Positions 9,660 to 19,286 of a DNA stretch of 64,000 bases are shown here, in pieces; position 1 is the stretch's first letter; every line of letters starts with the position of its first letter. Made by a program: the position numbers and the translations under genes. This DNA is from Vibrio metschnikovii CIP 69.14 (GTDB lineage Bacteria > Pseudomonadota > Gammaproteobacteria > Enterobacterales > Vibrionaceae). Below the pieces are notes generated by a model. It was not told the origin of the DNA and ran no database searches. It saw only the letters and a list, made by a program, of their open reading frames with translations. The DNA is taken from assembly GCF_000176155.1 (NCBI RefSeq), contig NZ_ACZO01000005.1, positions 124,001 to 188,000 on the forward strand. Direction: 5' to 3'.

Positions 9660-10667
9660 ATGAGTAAATCATTAGTTATTGGTGTCGATATCGGTCATCA
9701 CAGTATCAAAGCTGTGGCTCTTAAACCAAACGGCGACAATTATTCGCTGCACGGTTGCACAGAAATCGTCATTACTGACGACATTTTCGCCGATAACGAT
9801 ACGTTGAATTATCAGAAAATTGTAAAGAAACTCAAAGAACTAAAAAAGAGTTTCCCGCTATTTAGTCGCAAGGTTGCGATTGCTCTGCCTGACACGGCGG
9901 TAATTAGTAAAGTATTACAAATAGATAGCGACTTAGACCCTCGTGAAAAAGAGTTTGCTATTTATCAGGCTTTTTCTCATCAATCCCCGTTGCCGATGGA
10001 AGAGCTGAGCTTAGATTTTGTTCCTTTACCGATTCAAGCGTTCGCTAAAAACCGAACAGCGACCTATCAGGTGTATGCCACCCGAAGAGAAGTCGTCGCG
10101 AGTCGATTATCGGCGATTCAACAAGCTGGGCTGGAAGCGACTTTACTGGATGTGCAATTACATGGTCTGGCTCAGATTTGGCAGCAGGTGAGTCAGGCTC
10201 AACAGCGCTCGAATTGGATGTTGGTCGATGTCGGTTATACCCAAACTACGTTATGTATCGATTTTGCCGATAAAGCGCCGTTTTATAAGGATATTGCCTT
10301 AGGTACACGCTGGTTTGAATTGCCATCTCTGGCGGAAACGATGGCGCGCAGCGATGAACGTAACCAATGGCTATTCAATCGATTGTTTGTCGAACGCCTA
10401 ACCCGTCAACTGCAGCTATTTACTTCCGTTCATGGTCAGCAAAGCCTCGCGGGGATCTGGTTATCTGGTGGCGGGGCGATGATGGATGGGCTAGCAGAAA
10501 CCATCACCGAGCAGCTTGGATTACCCTGTGAACGGTTCGCGCCATTAGCGACTTTTGTCAACAAAATCACTCAACGTAAGCGGTTAAACGATCAGCCTAA
10601 ATTCACGACGGCTGCCGGTCTTGCGTTGCGAGGTATAGCATGGTTGGAGAGTGGGCATGTTGCATAG
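9660..10667 (+). CDS. pilM: Type IV pilus assembly protein PilM
   Basis: PilM is an actin-like cytoplasmic ATPase-fold protein that binds the PilN N-terminus and joins the inner-membrane alignment complex of type IVa pili. The 335-residue product starts MSKSLVIGVDIGHHSIKAV, with the phosphate-1 loop DIGHHSIK, and has the later loops LVDVGYTQTTL and WLSGGGAMMDGL. I chose the ATG at 9660, which has CTGGAG upstream; an upstream in-frame start at 9597 adds 21 residues of no family character. It is the first gene of pilMNOPQ and overlaps pilN by 11 bases. Confidence 0.93.
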   Translation: MSKSLVIGVDIGHHSIKAVALKPNGDNYSLHGCTEIVITDDIFADNDTLNYQKIVKKLKELKKSFPLFSRKVAIALPDTAVISKVLQIDSDLDPREKEFAIYQAFSHQSPLPMEELSLDFVPLPIQAFAKNRTATYQVYATRREVVASRLSAIQQAGLEATLLDVQLHGLAQIWQQVSQAQQRSNWMLVDVGYTQTTLCIDFADKAPFYKDIALGTRWFELPSLAETMARSDERNQWLFNRLFVERLTRQLQLFTSVHGQQSLAGIWLSGGGAMMDGLAETITEQLGLPCERFAPLATFVNKITQRKRLNDQPKFTTAAGLALRGIAWLESGHVA

Positions 10668-11250
10668 CATCAATTTATTCCCTTGGCGAGAGGCACAGCG
10701 TGCTGATCATAAACGGCGTTTTCTCCAGCTTATGAGTCTTGGCGTCTTAGTCGCTTTGGCCATGCAATGGGGGGCCGGCCATTATCTTGATCAGCAACAA
10801 CAGCACCAACAGGCACGATTAGGTTTTTTGAATCAGCATCTTCAGCAACTGGATCAGCGATTACGGGCACTCAAAATGACCGAAGCTGAGCATCAAGCAC
10901 TGCAAGCCCGGTTAAGTGTTGTTGAGTCCTTACAGCAAAAGCGCAATAAAACCACACAATTGATGAACTTGATGCCAGAGTTGATTCCTGAAGGGGTTTA
11001 CGTTGACAAAATTAGTATGAAGGGGGATGCCGTCGAAGTCAGCGGAATTAGCGACAGTACCGCACGCTTAGCCACCATGTTAGATAAATTAGAAAGGTCA
11101 CCACACTTATCAGCAGTAGGCATGCACTCGATTGTCGCTGGGAATCAGCGTTTTAATAAAGATTTTCAGAGCTTCAAGGTCTCTTTTCATTTTCATACTG
11201 CTCAACCAGGATTAGAAGCGTTAATTCGGCAAGGTGAACATCATGACTAA
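10657..11250 (+). CDS. pilN: Type IV pilus assembly protein PilN
   Basis: The 197-residue protein begins MLHSINLFPWREAQR, which contains the conserved INLFPWR segment that docks into PilM, followed by one transmembrane helix (about residues 27-45), a coiled coil rich in Gln and Leu, and a periplasmic ferredoxin-like domain. It pairs with PilO in the inner membrane. The start overlaps the pilM stop, and a GTG two codons upstream is also in frame. It overlaps pilO by 8 bases, suggesting translational coupling. Confidence 0.92.
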   Translation: MLHSINLFPWREAQRADHKRRFLQLMSLGVLVALAMQWGAGHYLDQQQQHQQARLGFLNQHLQQLDQRLRALKMTEAEHQALQARLSVVESLQQKRNKTTQLMNLMPELIPEGVYVDKISMKGDAVEVSGISDSTARLATMLDKLERSPHLSAVGMHSIVAGNQRFNKDFQSFKVSFHFHTAQPGLEALIRQGEHHD

Positions 11251-11833
11251 TTTTCGTGATCTGGATGTCGATGAATTGCTTGAATGGCCGCTCAACGCAC
11301 AACTGATGGTGATTGTGTTGGTCATGGTAGTGATTCAAGTCATCGGCTATGGCATGTATTTATCGCCTAAACAAGAGGCACTTGAAGGACTCAATCAGCA
11401 AGAGCAGAGTCTTAAATCGATAGTACGCATTAAGGCCAATAAAGTCGCGGCATTACCTCAGTTGCAATCTCAATTGGATGAGTTGGCTGAGCGTTATGAT
11501 TTTTTATTGCGCCAACTCCCAGCGCAGCAAGAGCTGGCCAGTTTGCTTGCTTCCGTCAACGAGCTGGGATTAGAACATGGGTTAACCTTTACTCGAATTG
11601 ATTGGGGAGAAAAGCAACCGCAGGCATTTTTGTATCGCTTACCATTGAATATTGAACTCACGGGGAGTTACCACAACATTGGCGATTTTTCTCAGGCGAT
11701 AGCGACGCTACCAAGAATCATCAATGTTGATGATGTGGATTGGCAAAGAGTCAGTCAAGAGAGCAGTACCTTACATTTCAGAGTACGGGCTTACACCTAT
11801 CAATTTAAAGCGGAGGCAGGCGATGAGAAATAG
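11243..11833 (+). CDS. pilO: Type IV pilus assembly protein PilO
   Basis: The 196-residue protein starts MTNFRDLDVDELLEWP, has a single transmembrane segment (about residues 20-40), a coiled coil and a periplasmic domain with the PilO-type ending LHFRVRAYTYQF. It forms heterodimers with PilN and contacts PilP. The ATG at 11243 overlaps the pilN stop codon region, and the 3' end overlaps pilP by 11 bases. An in-frame GTG at 11234 is possible but unneeded. Confidence 0.92.
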   Translation: MTNFRDLDVDELLEWPLNAQLMVIVLVMVVIQVIGYGMYLSPKQEALEGLNQQEQSLKSIVRIKANKVAALPQLQSQLDELAERYDFLLRQLPAQQELASLLASVNELGLEHGLTFTRIDWGEKQPQAFLYRLPLNIELTGSYHNIGDFSQAIATLPRIINVDDVDWQRVSQESSTLHFRVRAYTYQFKAEAGDEK

Positions 11834-12344
11834 TACGTCAATCGTGACTGCGCTAGTCACTTTTGTTTCTTTGATCGGCTGTAAAGCCAATCAAGAGTCT
11901 CTGGTGGACTACTTAGCGGAAGTGGAAGCTAAGAGTCAACAAGAGGTTGCTCAGCTAACGCCAGTGATTGCGTTTCAAGCTTTTGAATATGCACAGCATG
12001 ACGCACGCGAGCCTTTTGTTTTACCACGAGAAGCGATTGCCCAAAATCAACCGATCACCAATCGCCATTGCTGGCAGCCTAAGTCGAGAGGAAAAACCAC
12101 TTCACTGGAGCGATATCCGCTAAATCAGTTGCAATTGCGTGGTGTGATGCGCCGTGAAAGAGAGGTTTCTGCTTTGATTCAAACACCTGATGGGATGGTG
12201 GTTACTCTCCAAGCGGGTCAGTACGTCGGAGTAAATAATGGACAAGTTATACGCGTGGCCGAGGATCATCTATTGATTAAAGAAACCTTACCAGATGGAT
12301 TGGGGTGCTGGAATCAGCGTCACGTCACATTGGCTTTGAAATAA
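11823..12344 (+). CDS. pilP: Type IV pilus assembly lipoprotein PilP
   Basis: The 173-residue product begins MRNSTSIVTALVTFVSLIGCKAN, a lipoprotein signal with a lipobox ending at Cys near residue 20. The C-terminal part (from about residue 85, LNQLQLRGVMRR) is the small beta-sandwich of PilP that links PilN/PilO to the secretin PilQ. I chose the ATG at 11823, inside the end of pilO, because it gives an intact signal peptide; an upstream in-frame start would run antisense to the family pattern. pilQ follows after 24 bases. Confidence 0.9.
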   Translation: MRNSTSIVTALVTFVSLIGCKANQESLVDYLAEVEAKSQQEVAQLTPVIAFQAFEYAQHDAREPFVLPREAIAQNQPITNRHCWQPKSRGKTTSLERYPLNQLQLRGVMRREREVSALIQTPDGMVVTLQAGQYVGVNNGQVIRVAEDHLLIKETLPDGLGCWNQRHVTLALK

Positions 12345-12368
12345 ACATTTCTGTTTAGAGACTAAATT

Positions 12369-14090
12369 ATGATTAAAGGATTACCTTCAAGTATCGCGGT
12401 AGTGCTGCGCTACCTGTGCATCACGCTATGGCTAGGTTTAGCATTGACGACGCAGGCTGCTCTAGCGAGTGATAGCAATCAGTTTAAACACATCGATTTT
12501 CGGGTAACCCCCGACAAAGCCGCGGTGATTGTGATTGAGTTAGCGTCGGCATCGAGTGTGGTTGATGTTCAGAAAACGACGCAGGGGTTGAGTATTGAAT
12601 TATTAAAAACCGATGTGGCTGAGGAGCAGCTTTATTTACTCGATGTCCAAGATTTCGCAACCATAGTTGAGAGTGTGGAAGTTTTTCGTCAAACACCAAG
12701 CACGTTGTTGTTGGCTAAAATACACGGTCCCTTTCATTATGATTATCAGCTCAAAGGTCGTTACGTTGAAGTGACGATCACGCCGTTAAAAGCCGAGGTT
12801 CAAAGTGCGCCAGCCAATCTACTTGAACCATCAGCCAAGCTGATTTCGATTAACTTTCAAGATATTCCGGTACGTAACGTTTTACAACTGATCGCTGATT
12901 ATAATCAGTTTAACTTAGTGGTATCTGATTCAGTGGTAGGGAATTTAACCCTGCGTTTAGATGGTGTGCCATGGCAGCAAGTGTTGGACATTATTTTGCA
13001 GGTGAAAGGGTTGGATAAACGGGTTGAGGGCAATGTGATTTTGGTAGCGCCTAAGGCGGAACTCGATTTACGTGAAAAACAACAGCTGGAAAAAGCCCGT
13101 TTAGCAGAAGAGTTGGGAGAATTGCAGTCAGCCATCATCAAAATAAGTTTCGCGAAGGCGTCAGATATCGCTGAGATGATTGGTGGGACGGGAGCGGTGA
13201 ATATGCTCTCTGAACGAGGTTCAATCAGTATCGATGAACGCACCAATGCCTTATTAATTCGCGAATTGCCGGAAAATATTCATGTGATCCGAGAGATCAT
13301 TTCGGCGTTAGATATCCCTGTTAAGCAGGTACAAATTGAAGCGCGAATTGTGACCGTGAATGAAGGTAATCTTGATGAACTCGGTATTCGTTGGGGCGTG
13401 AGCTCAACACGCGGTAATAATACAGTTGGTGGTTCAATAGAAGGTAACTTAACGGGTATTGGTCTCTATCAACCAGAAGATGGTAGCGAAATGATCAATA
13501 ACTTCCTTAATGTCAATTTGGGAGCCACAGCAGCGAATGCTTCGAGCATCGCGTTTCAGGTGGCAAAGCTGGGTTCAGGGACACTGCTCGATCTTGAACT
13601 GTCAGCGATGCAGCGAGAATCGAAGGCGGAAATTATTTCCAGTCCACGGCTTATCACTACCAATAAAAAGCCAGCTTATATAGAGCAGGGGACAGAGATC
13701 CCCTATTTAGAATCGTCTTCCAGCGGTGCGACTACGGTGGCATTTAAGAAAGCGGTACTGAGTTTACAGGTTACCCCGCAGATTACGCCGGATAATCGTT
13801 TGGTGCTGGATTTAAGTGTTACCCAAGACCGACCTGGCGATATTGTCAAAACCGGTACCGGAGAAGCGGTAGCGATCCACACGCAACGGATTGGTACTCA
13901 AGTTTTAGTCAATAATGGCGAAACCGTGGTACTGGGCGGTATTTTCCAACACAGCATCACTAATACTGTCGATAAAGTGCCATTACTGGGTGATTTACCG
14001 TTACTCGGTGCGCTTTTTCGACGTAGCTATCAGCAAATGGGCAAAAGTGAGCTACTGATTTTTGTTACTCCAAAGGTTGTAATTCAGTAA
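12369..14090 (+). CDS. pilQ: Type IV pilus secretin PilQ
   Basis: The 573-residue protein has a signal peptide (about residues 1-34), a single AMIN-type peptidoglycan-binding domain (about 40-130), an STN/N0 domain (ISINFQDIPVRNVLQLIADY), an N1 domain, and a C-terminal secretin domain with the signature VPLLGDLPLLGALF. It forms the outer-membrane gate for the pilus. It is the last gene of pilMNOPQ. The operon drives natural transformation and twitching or surface attachment in vibrios. Length is typical for Vibrio PilQ and shorter than the Pseudomonas and Neisseria forms, which carry two AMIN domains. Confidence 0.94.
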   Translation: MIKGLPSSIAVVLRYLCITLWLGLALTTQAALASDSNQFKHIDFRVTPDKAAVIVIELASASSVVDVQKTTQGLSIELLKTDVAEEQLYLLDVQDFATIVESVEVFRQTPSTLLLAKIHGPFHYDYQLKGRYVEVTITPLKAEVQSAPANLLEPSAKLISINFQDIPVRNVLQLIADYNQFNLVVSDSVVGNLTLRLDGVPWQQVLDIILQVKGLDKRVEGNVILVAPKAELDLREKQQLEKARLAEELGELQSAIIKISFAKASDIAEMIGGTGAVNMLSERGSISIDERTNALLIRELPENIHVIREIISALDIPVKQVQIEARIVTVNEGNLDELGIRWGVSSTRGNNTVGGSIEGNLTGIGLYQPEDGSEMINNFLNVNLGATAANASSIAFQVAKLGSGTLLDLELSAMQRESKAEIISSPRLITTNKKPAYIEQGTEIPYLESSSSGATTVAFKKAVLSLQVTPQITPDNRLVLDLSVTQDRPGDIVKTGTGEAVAIHTQRIGTQVLVNNGETVVLGGIFQHSITNTVDKVPLLGDLPLLGALFRRSYQQMGKSELLIFVTPKVVIQ

Positions 14091-14134
14091 CTTAGTGTGA
14101 TTATTTCCGCTAAAGCAAAATTAAAGTTGCATTA

Positions 14135-14197
14135 GTGGCACCTTATCTAGATAATTTCGGGTCTTATCACGAATTATCTGTGAGGAATAGGTGCCAC
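14135..14197. other. Large imperfect palindrome between pilQ and aroK
   Basis: GTGGCACCT (14135-14143) pairs with AGGTGCCAC (14189-14197), and inside it AGATAATTTCG (14149-14159) pairs with CGAATTATCT (14170-14179) with one bulge, leaving a loop of about ten bases. No T run follows, so it is not a standard terminator. It lies 45 bases after pilQ and 80 before aroK and could act as an mRNA-stabilising hairpin, a processing site or a protein-binding site. Confidence 0.6.
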
Positions 14198-14276
14198 AAG
14201 CATTCCTATCGTCGACCGCTGTCTGGCGAATCTTGTGGCGATGTCATTGAATTAACGTTGTAAATTACTGCTAAAC

Positions 14277-14795
14277 ATGGCCGAAAAACGCAATATTTTT
14301 CTTGTTGGCCCGATGGGCGCTGGCAAAAGTACAATTGGTAGACACTTGGCTCAACAACTTCATATGGAGTTTGTTGATTCCGATACTGTCATTGAAGAGC
14401 GCACTGGCGCAGATATCGCATGGGTATTTGACGTTGAAGGTGAAGAAGGCTTCCGCAAACGCGAGGAAGCGGTGATCAATGATCTTACTGAGCAACAAGG
14501 TATTGTTCTCGCCACTGGTGGTGGCTCAGTGATCAGCAAAGAAAACCGTAACCGCCTTTCTGCTCGAGGCGTGGTTGTCTACTTAGAAACCACTATTGAA
14601 AAACAATTAGCACGTACTAACCGTGACAAGAAACGCCCTTTATTACAGACGGATCATCCTCGAGAAGTGCTAGAAGCACTTGCTGATGAGCGTAATCCTT
14701 TGTATGAAGAAATTGCGGACATCACAGTACGTACCGACGATCAAAGTGCAAAAGTGGTAGCCAACCAGATCGTAAAAATGCTAGAAGAACACTAA
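14277..14795 (+). CDS. aroK: Shikimate kinase I
   Basis: AroK phosphorylates shikimate at the 3-hydroxyl in the chorismate pathway. The 172-residue protein has the Walker A loop [11 protein letters not shown] near residue 11-21, the shikimate-binding DSD segment VDSDTVIEE, the glycine-rich LATGGGSV and the lid region RDKKRPLL. E. coli AroK is 173 residues. No good SD is visible before the ATG. It leads the aroK-aroB-damX-dam-rpe-gph-trpS series known from enterobacteria, with aroB starting 28 bases on. Confidence 0.96.
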   Translation: MAEKRNIFLVGPMGAGKSTIGRHLAQQLHMEFVDSDTVIEERTGADIAWVFDVEGEEGFRKREEAVINDLTEQQGIVLATGGGSVISKENRNRLSARGVVVYLETTIEKQLARTNRDKKRPLLQTDHPREVLEALADERNPLYEEIADITVRTDDQSAKVVANQIVKMLEEH

Positions 14796-14823
14796 CCAGT
14801 TCTTTTATTTTGGAGTGCAAACC

Positions 14824-15909
14824 ATGGAACGGATTACGGTCAGCCTAGGTGAGCGTAGCTACCCCATTTCAATTGGTGCCGGATTATTAAATAATCCGGC
14901 CCTTCTTCCTCTTTCCGCCCAGCAAAAAGTGGTGGTGATCACCAATCATACGGTTGCGCCACTTTATGCTGAGCGATTACTTGCCGTTCTAAACCAAATC
15001 GGCTGTTCATCGGCTCTACTGGAACTTCCAGACGGCGAACAGTACAAAAATCTCGATACCTTCAATACGGTCATGAGCTATCTCCTTGAGCATAATTACA
15101 GCCGCGATGTGGTGATTATTGCGCTTGGTGGTGGGGTGATTGGTGATCTCGTCGGATTTGCGTCAGCGTGTTATCAACGCGGTGTCGATTTTATTCAAAT
15201 CCCAACCACATTATTGGCTCAAGTCGACTCTTCTGTCGGTGGAAAAACCGCGGTGAATCATCCGTTGGGTAAAAATATGATTGGGGCATTTTACCAGCCT
15301 CAAGCGGTGATTATTGATACTGACTGCCTAGCGACACTGCCCCCCCGAGAGTTTGCCGCCGGCATGGCTGAAGTGATCAAATATGGCATTATTTATGATC
15401 ATGATTTCTTTGTGTGGCTTGAAAACCATCTTGAAGACTTGTATGCGTTAGAGGCGTCCGCGCTGTCTTATGCGATTGCTCGTTGCTGCCAGATAAAGGC
15501 GGAAGTCGTTGCTCAAGACGAAAAGGAATCCGGAATTCGCGCTTTATTAAATCTAGGTCATACCTTTGGCCATGCCATTGAAGCCGAGTTAGGTTATGGC
15601 TGCTGGTTGCATGGTGAAGCCGTAGCGGCAGGCACGATGATGGCCGCAGTAACGGCTAAGTTACAAGGTTTGATCTCAGAGCAGCAGCAACAGCGTATTC
15701 ATGCCATACTGAAAAAAGCGCGCTTACCTGTGCACACGCCGAGCAGCATGAGTTTTGATGATTTCATTAAACATATGATGCGTGATAAAAAGGTTTTGGC
15801 GGGTGAGTTACGCTTAGTGCTCCCAACCGGTATCGGAACGTCTGAAGTGGTAAAAGGGGTTTCGCAAACGGTGATTAAGCAAGCGATAGAAGATTGTCGT
15901 AATATATAG
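14824..15909 (+). CDS. aroB: 3-dehydroquinate synthase
   Basis: AroB converts DAHP to 3-dehydroquinate, using NAD and a divalent metal. The 361-residue protein has the NAD-binding segment [15 protein letters not shown], the phosphate/substrate loop [18 protein letters not shown], and metal ligands in [21 protein letters not shown] and [10 protein letters not shown]. coli AroB is 362 residues. I start at the ATG at 14824, with GGAG at 14812-14815; an in-frame GTG at 14815 overlaps that SD and is unlikely. Confidence 0.96.
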   Translation: MERITVSLGERSYPISIGAGLLNNPALLPLSAQQKVVVITNHTVAPLYAERLLAVLNQIGCSSALLELPDGEQYKNLDTFNTVMSYLLEHNYSRDVVIIALGGGVIGDLVGFASACYQRGVDFIQIPTTLLAQVDSSVGGKTAVNHPLGKNMIGAFYQPQAVIIDTDCLATLPPREFAAGMAEVIKYGIIYDHDFFVWLENHLEDLYALEASALSYAIARCCQIKAEVVAQDEKESGIRALLNLGHTFGHAIEAELGYGCWLHGEAVAAGTMMAAVTAKLQGLISEQQQQRIHAILKKARLPVHTPSSMSFDDFIKHMMRDKKVLAGELRLVLPTGIGTSEVVKGVSQTVIKQAIEDCRNI

Positions 15910-16052
15910 TGGTATTCTGCCTACTTGATGTTACAGCGGTGTTGGCCAGACGTTCCCATTCAATCTAAATTAGAATGAGTCTACCTGACCGCTGTATCGT
16001 TGATCAGTCAGTTTCGGTATCAGTATCAGACATTAAGCCATTAGGATCGTCG

Positions 16053-17501
16053 ATGAGTGTGGAACATGAACTAGAGTTAGATTCGCAAACTGAACTGTTG
16101 GAACGATTACAGTTACTGACGCGTTTTGGTTCCAACCTAGTGAATGTTTTTGGCGGTCTAGGTGCCGGAAAATCTTGGTTAGCGCAACGTTACCTTGAGT
16201 ATTGGGTGGCGGATAAAAATCAATCCTTACTTTTATGTCATCCTAATCAAAGCGATGAGCAGCATCGCACCACCATTCTTAGCCAAGTGTTATCAGAGCC
16301 ACTGTTTAATGCCAAAGATGCGTTGCTTGATAGTTTTTCACGTTTGATTGGCGAGCGTACGACATGCGATATTGTTGTGGTGATTGATGATGCGCATTTG
16401 TTGTCTGATACGTTACTCTCCGAGTTATGGATGTGGGTGCTTGAAGCTCAGACTAATCCTCGCTGGACCATTAATGTGGTGTTATTTGCGCAAGCTAATC
16501 GTCTTGATGCGTTATTAACTCGCTTAACTTATGGTCAAGAACATAAACCGATTGAACTCGAGATCGAGCCATTATCAGAGTATGAGGCCGACCGGTTATT
16601 TGAACAGCGAGTCATGCGTTATGTTGATCCAACACTGGAGCGTCAAGCTCGTAGCGCATATAAAAAAGTGAATTATCTTCCGGGGGAGATCATGGCGTTA
16701 GTCGATCAAAAGCGTGAGAAGCGCATCATTATTCGCTCGATCATCGGCTCACCGCTGAATATTGGCTTGCTGGTACTGTTATTGATGTTATTTATTGGTG
16801 GTGGCTACTGGTGGCTATGGTCCCAGCCGTCGCCAAATGAGACATTGCCTGTATTAACTCAACGAGCTGAGCAAACGGCGATTCCGACGTTACCGTCTCA
16901 AGAGGACAATGCTCGTTCTTATCAAAACGTCGCTGTGACGTCTTCACAACCGAACCCATCCAATGCGATGGCCGATGATGCCATTGCTTTGCCTCCCAAA
17001 GTGGTTGAGAGTTTAGAAGGGGTTGGTATCGCTGATACTGCACATCAGCGAGTGGTGATCACTTCCGATGTGGTGGATGCCTTACTGGATGGTCGTTCGG
17101 AATCAGTCGCTGTTGAGGTTAATCGCTATCCTATCACTCAAGGGACGAATGACGATTTGTCGATAGTGGAATCTGCTCCGTCATCAGGATCTATTCGTTT
17201 CTCTTTCGCCAGAGAAGAGTTGATGGCGATGTCGCCGCGCAGCTATACCTTACAGTTGGCGGCGGTGAATTCTCTGCAAGAAGTCCAAAACTTTATTGAC
17301 CGTTATTCACTGACAGAAACGCTATACGTCTACCCAACCGTTCGTGATGAGGTGGATTGGTATATCGTTACTTATGATAACTATCCAACCATCCAGTTAG
17401 CTCGTGACGCGGTGGCTACTTTACCGCCTGCGGTACAAGCACTCGGTCCTTGGGCCAAATCACTTAGCCAAGTTCAACGTGAAATTCAACGTGCGAAATA
17501 A
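16053..17501 (+). CDS. damX: DamX-like protein: AAA ATPase-like domain plus C-terminal SPOR domain
   Basis: From the ATG at 16053 (preceded by AGGA at a 6-base spacing) the product is 482 residues. Residues about 15-240 form an AAA-like P-loop domain with Walker A GGLGAGKSW and Walker B VVVIDDAH. A transmembrane segment follows (around GLLVLLLMLFIGGGYW), then a low-complexity linker, then a C-terminal SPOR domain (YTLQLAAVNSLQEVQNFIDRY) that binds denuded glycan at the division septum. An in-frame ATG at 15975 adds 26 residues but lacks an SD. Enterobacterial DamX has the same place between aroB and dam and the same SPOR end but a different N-terminal region. Role: probably a division-associated inner-membrane protein. 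Confidence 0.85.
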   Translation: MSVEHELELDSQTELLERLQLLTRFGSNLVNVFGGLGAGKSWLAQRYLEYWVADKNQSLLLCHPNQSDEQHRTTILSQVLSEPLFNAKDALLDSFSRLIGERTTCDIVVVIDDAHLLSDTLLSELWMWVLEAQTNPRWTINVVLFAQANRLDALLTRLTYGQEHKPIELEIEPLSEYEADRLFEQRVMRYVDPTLERQARSAYKKVNYLPGEIMALVDQKREKRIIIRSIIGSPLNIGLLVLLLMLFIGGGYWWLWSQPSPNETLPVLTQRAEQTAIPTLPSQEDNARSYQNVAVTSSQPNPSNAMADDAIALPPKVVESLEGVGIADTAHQRVVITSDVVDALLDGRSESVAVEVNRYPITQGTNDDLSIVESAPSSGSIRFSFAREELMAMSPRSYTLQLAAVNSLQEVQNFIDRYSLTETLYVYPTVRDEVDWYIVTYDNYPTIQLARDAVATLPPAVQALGPWAKSLSQVQREIQRAK

Positions 17502-17569
17502 CGCTGAGATTCAGTAGAAAATATGTTACATTCCGCACCCTTATTTTTGGTGATTGATTAGAGCAGTAG

Positions 17570-18385
17570 ATGAAAAAGCAGCGTGCCTTTTTGAAATGGG
17601 CTGGGGGAAAGTTTGGCCTAGTCGAAGAGATTCAACGCCATCTGCCACCTGCAAGTCAGTTGGTTGAGCCTTTTGTCGGTGCAGGTTCGATTTTCCTTAA
17701 TAGCGATTTTGAACATTATTTGTTGGCGGATATTAATCCGGATTTAATCAATTTATACAATTTATTAAAACATCAGCCGCAAGAGTATATTCGCGAAGCC
17801 AAGCGTTGGTTTACACCAGAAAATAATCGTAAAGAAGCCTATTTAGACGTACGTAAACAGTTTAATGACTGCGATGATGTGATGTATCGTTCGTTGGCTT
17901 TTCTGTATATGAATCGTTTTGGGTTTAATGGTTTATGCCGTTATAACAAAAAAGGTGGATTTAACGTGCCGTTTGGCTCGTACAAAAAACCGTATTTTCC
18001 TGAAGCCGAGCTAGAGTTTTTTGCACAGAAAGCGCAGCGTGCCACGTTTATTTGCGCAAGTTACCAACAAACTTTTCATCAAGCCATGGCATCCAGTGCT
18101 ATTTACTGTGATCCTCCTTATGCGCCGTTGTCGAATACCGCGAATTTTACGGCTTATGCAGGGAATGGATTTAGTCTTGATGACCAAGCGGCTTTAGCCG
18201 ATTTGGCTGAGAAAACCGCCCAAGAGCGGGGTATTCCGGTCCTTATTTCCAATCATGATACGATTTTAACTCGTCGCCTTTACCATGGTGCGCAACTGAA
18301 TGTGGTTAAAGTTAAGCGCACGATCAGTCGTAATGGTGCTGGGCGGAATAAAGTCGATGAGTTATTGGCCTTATTTACACCTTAG
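17570..18385 (+). CDS. dam: DNA adenine methyltransferase (GATC)
   Basis: Dam methylates adenine in GATC, acting in mismatch repair, replication timing and gene control; in Vibrio it is needed for chromosome II replication. The 271-residue protein has the AdoMet motif LKWAGGKFGLV near the N-terminus, EPFVGAGSIFLN, and the catalytic DPPY at residues 181-184, the same numbers as in E. coli Dam. The neighbours aroB, damX, rpe, gph and trpS match the E. coli dam superoperon. Confidence 0.97.
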   Translation: MKKQRAFLKWAGGKFGLVEEIQRHLPPASQLVEPFVGAGSIFLNSDFEHYLLADINPDLINLYNLLKHQPQEYIREAKRWFTPENNRKEAYLDVRKQFNDCDDVMYRSLAFLYMNRFGFNGLCRYNKKGGFNVPFGSYKKPYFPEAELEFFAQKAQRATFICASYQQTFHQAMASSAIYCDPPYAPLSNTANFTAYAGNGFSLDDQAALADLAEKTAQERGIPVLISNHDTILTRRLYHGAQLNVVKVKRTISRNGAGRNKVDELLALFTP

Positions 18386-18509
18386 TTAATAAAGTAATTC
18401 TCACTCTCTGAGGGAGTGAACGTCGCTTCCGGTTAGGATCTTTGCCACCCCTAGGTTAGAATACTGGGCATATTTTGTTTGCTATGTTCTATCACCGAAG
18501 AGGTCAGGT

Positions 18510-19190
18510 ATGAAAGATTTTCTTATTGCTCCATCCATTCTCTCTGCAGATTTTGCGCGCCTTGGCGACGATGTTGATAAAGTGCTTGCCGCTGGAGCGG
18601 ATGTGATTCACTTTGATGTGATGGATAATCATTACGTACCTAATCTGACCTTTGGTGCGCCAATTTGTAAAGCGCTACGTGATTATGGTATTACCGCGCC
18701 AATCGATGTGCATCTTATGGTTGAGCCGGTTGATCGAATTATTCCTGATTTTGCTAACGCTGGCGCATCAATGATCACCTTTCATGTGGAAGCCTCGAAG
18801 CATGTTGATCGCACCTTGCAACTGATCAAAGAGCATGGTTGTCAGGCTGGAGTGGTGCTGAATCCAGCCACGCCGCTCAGTCACCTCGATTACATTATGG
18901 ACAAAGTCGATTTGATTCTCCTAATGTCGGTCAATCCAGGTTTTGGAGGCCAGTCCTTTATTCCGCACACGTTAGATAAGCTACGTGCGGTACGTGAGCG
19001 TATTACGCAAAGTGGTCGCTCCATTCGTTTAGAAATAGACGGGGGCGTAAAGGTCGAGAATATCCGTGAAATCGCCCAAGCTGGCGCGGATATGTTTGTT
19101 GCCGGGTCGGCAATTTTTGGCGAGCCAGATTATAAAGCGGTGATTGATGCTATGCGTAGTGAACTGGCTGGTGTTGAACGTCGTAATTAA
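18510..19190 (+). CDS. rpe: Ribulose-phosphate 3-epimerase
   Basis: Rpe interconverts ribulose 5-phosphate and xylulose 5-phosphate in the pentose phosphate pathway. The 226-residue TIM-barrel protein begins with [14 protein letters not shown] and contains the metal-binding [15 protein letters not shown] and VDVHLMV segments, the catalytic-loop region [14 protein letters not shown], and the phosphate-binding [12 protein letters not shown]. An AAGAGGTCAGGT SD region precedes the ATG. The 124-base gap from dam contains a short hairpin (TCACTC/GGAGTGA, 18402-18420) without a T run. Confidence 0.96.
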   Translation: MKDFLIAPSILSADFARLGDDVDKVLAAGADVIHFDVMDNHYVPNLTFGAPICKALRDYGITAPIDVHLMVEPVDRIIPDFANAGASMITFHVEASKHVDRTLQLIKEHGCQAGVVLNPATPLSHLDYIMDKVDLILLMSVNPGFGGQSFIPHTLDKLRAVRERITQSGRSIRLEIDGGVKVENIREIAQAGADMFVAGSAIFGEPDYKAVIDAMRSELAGVERRN

Positions 19191-19286
19191 TAAGATAGTT
19201 ATTATTCCTTACCGCTGAGCGCCGATGACGTCCATCGGCAAGCGACTGTGATTCGTCGGTAGGGAGAGCACAAATAGGACAGAGTT

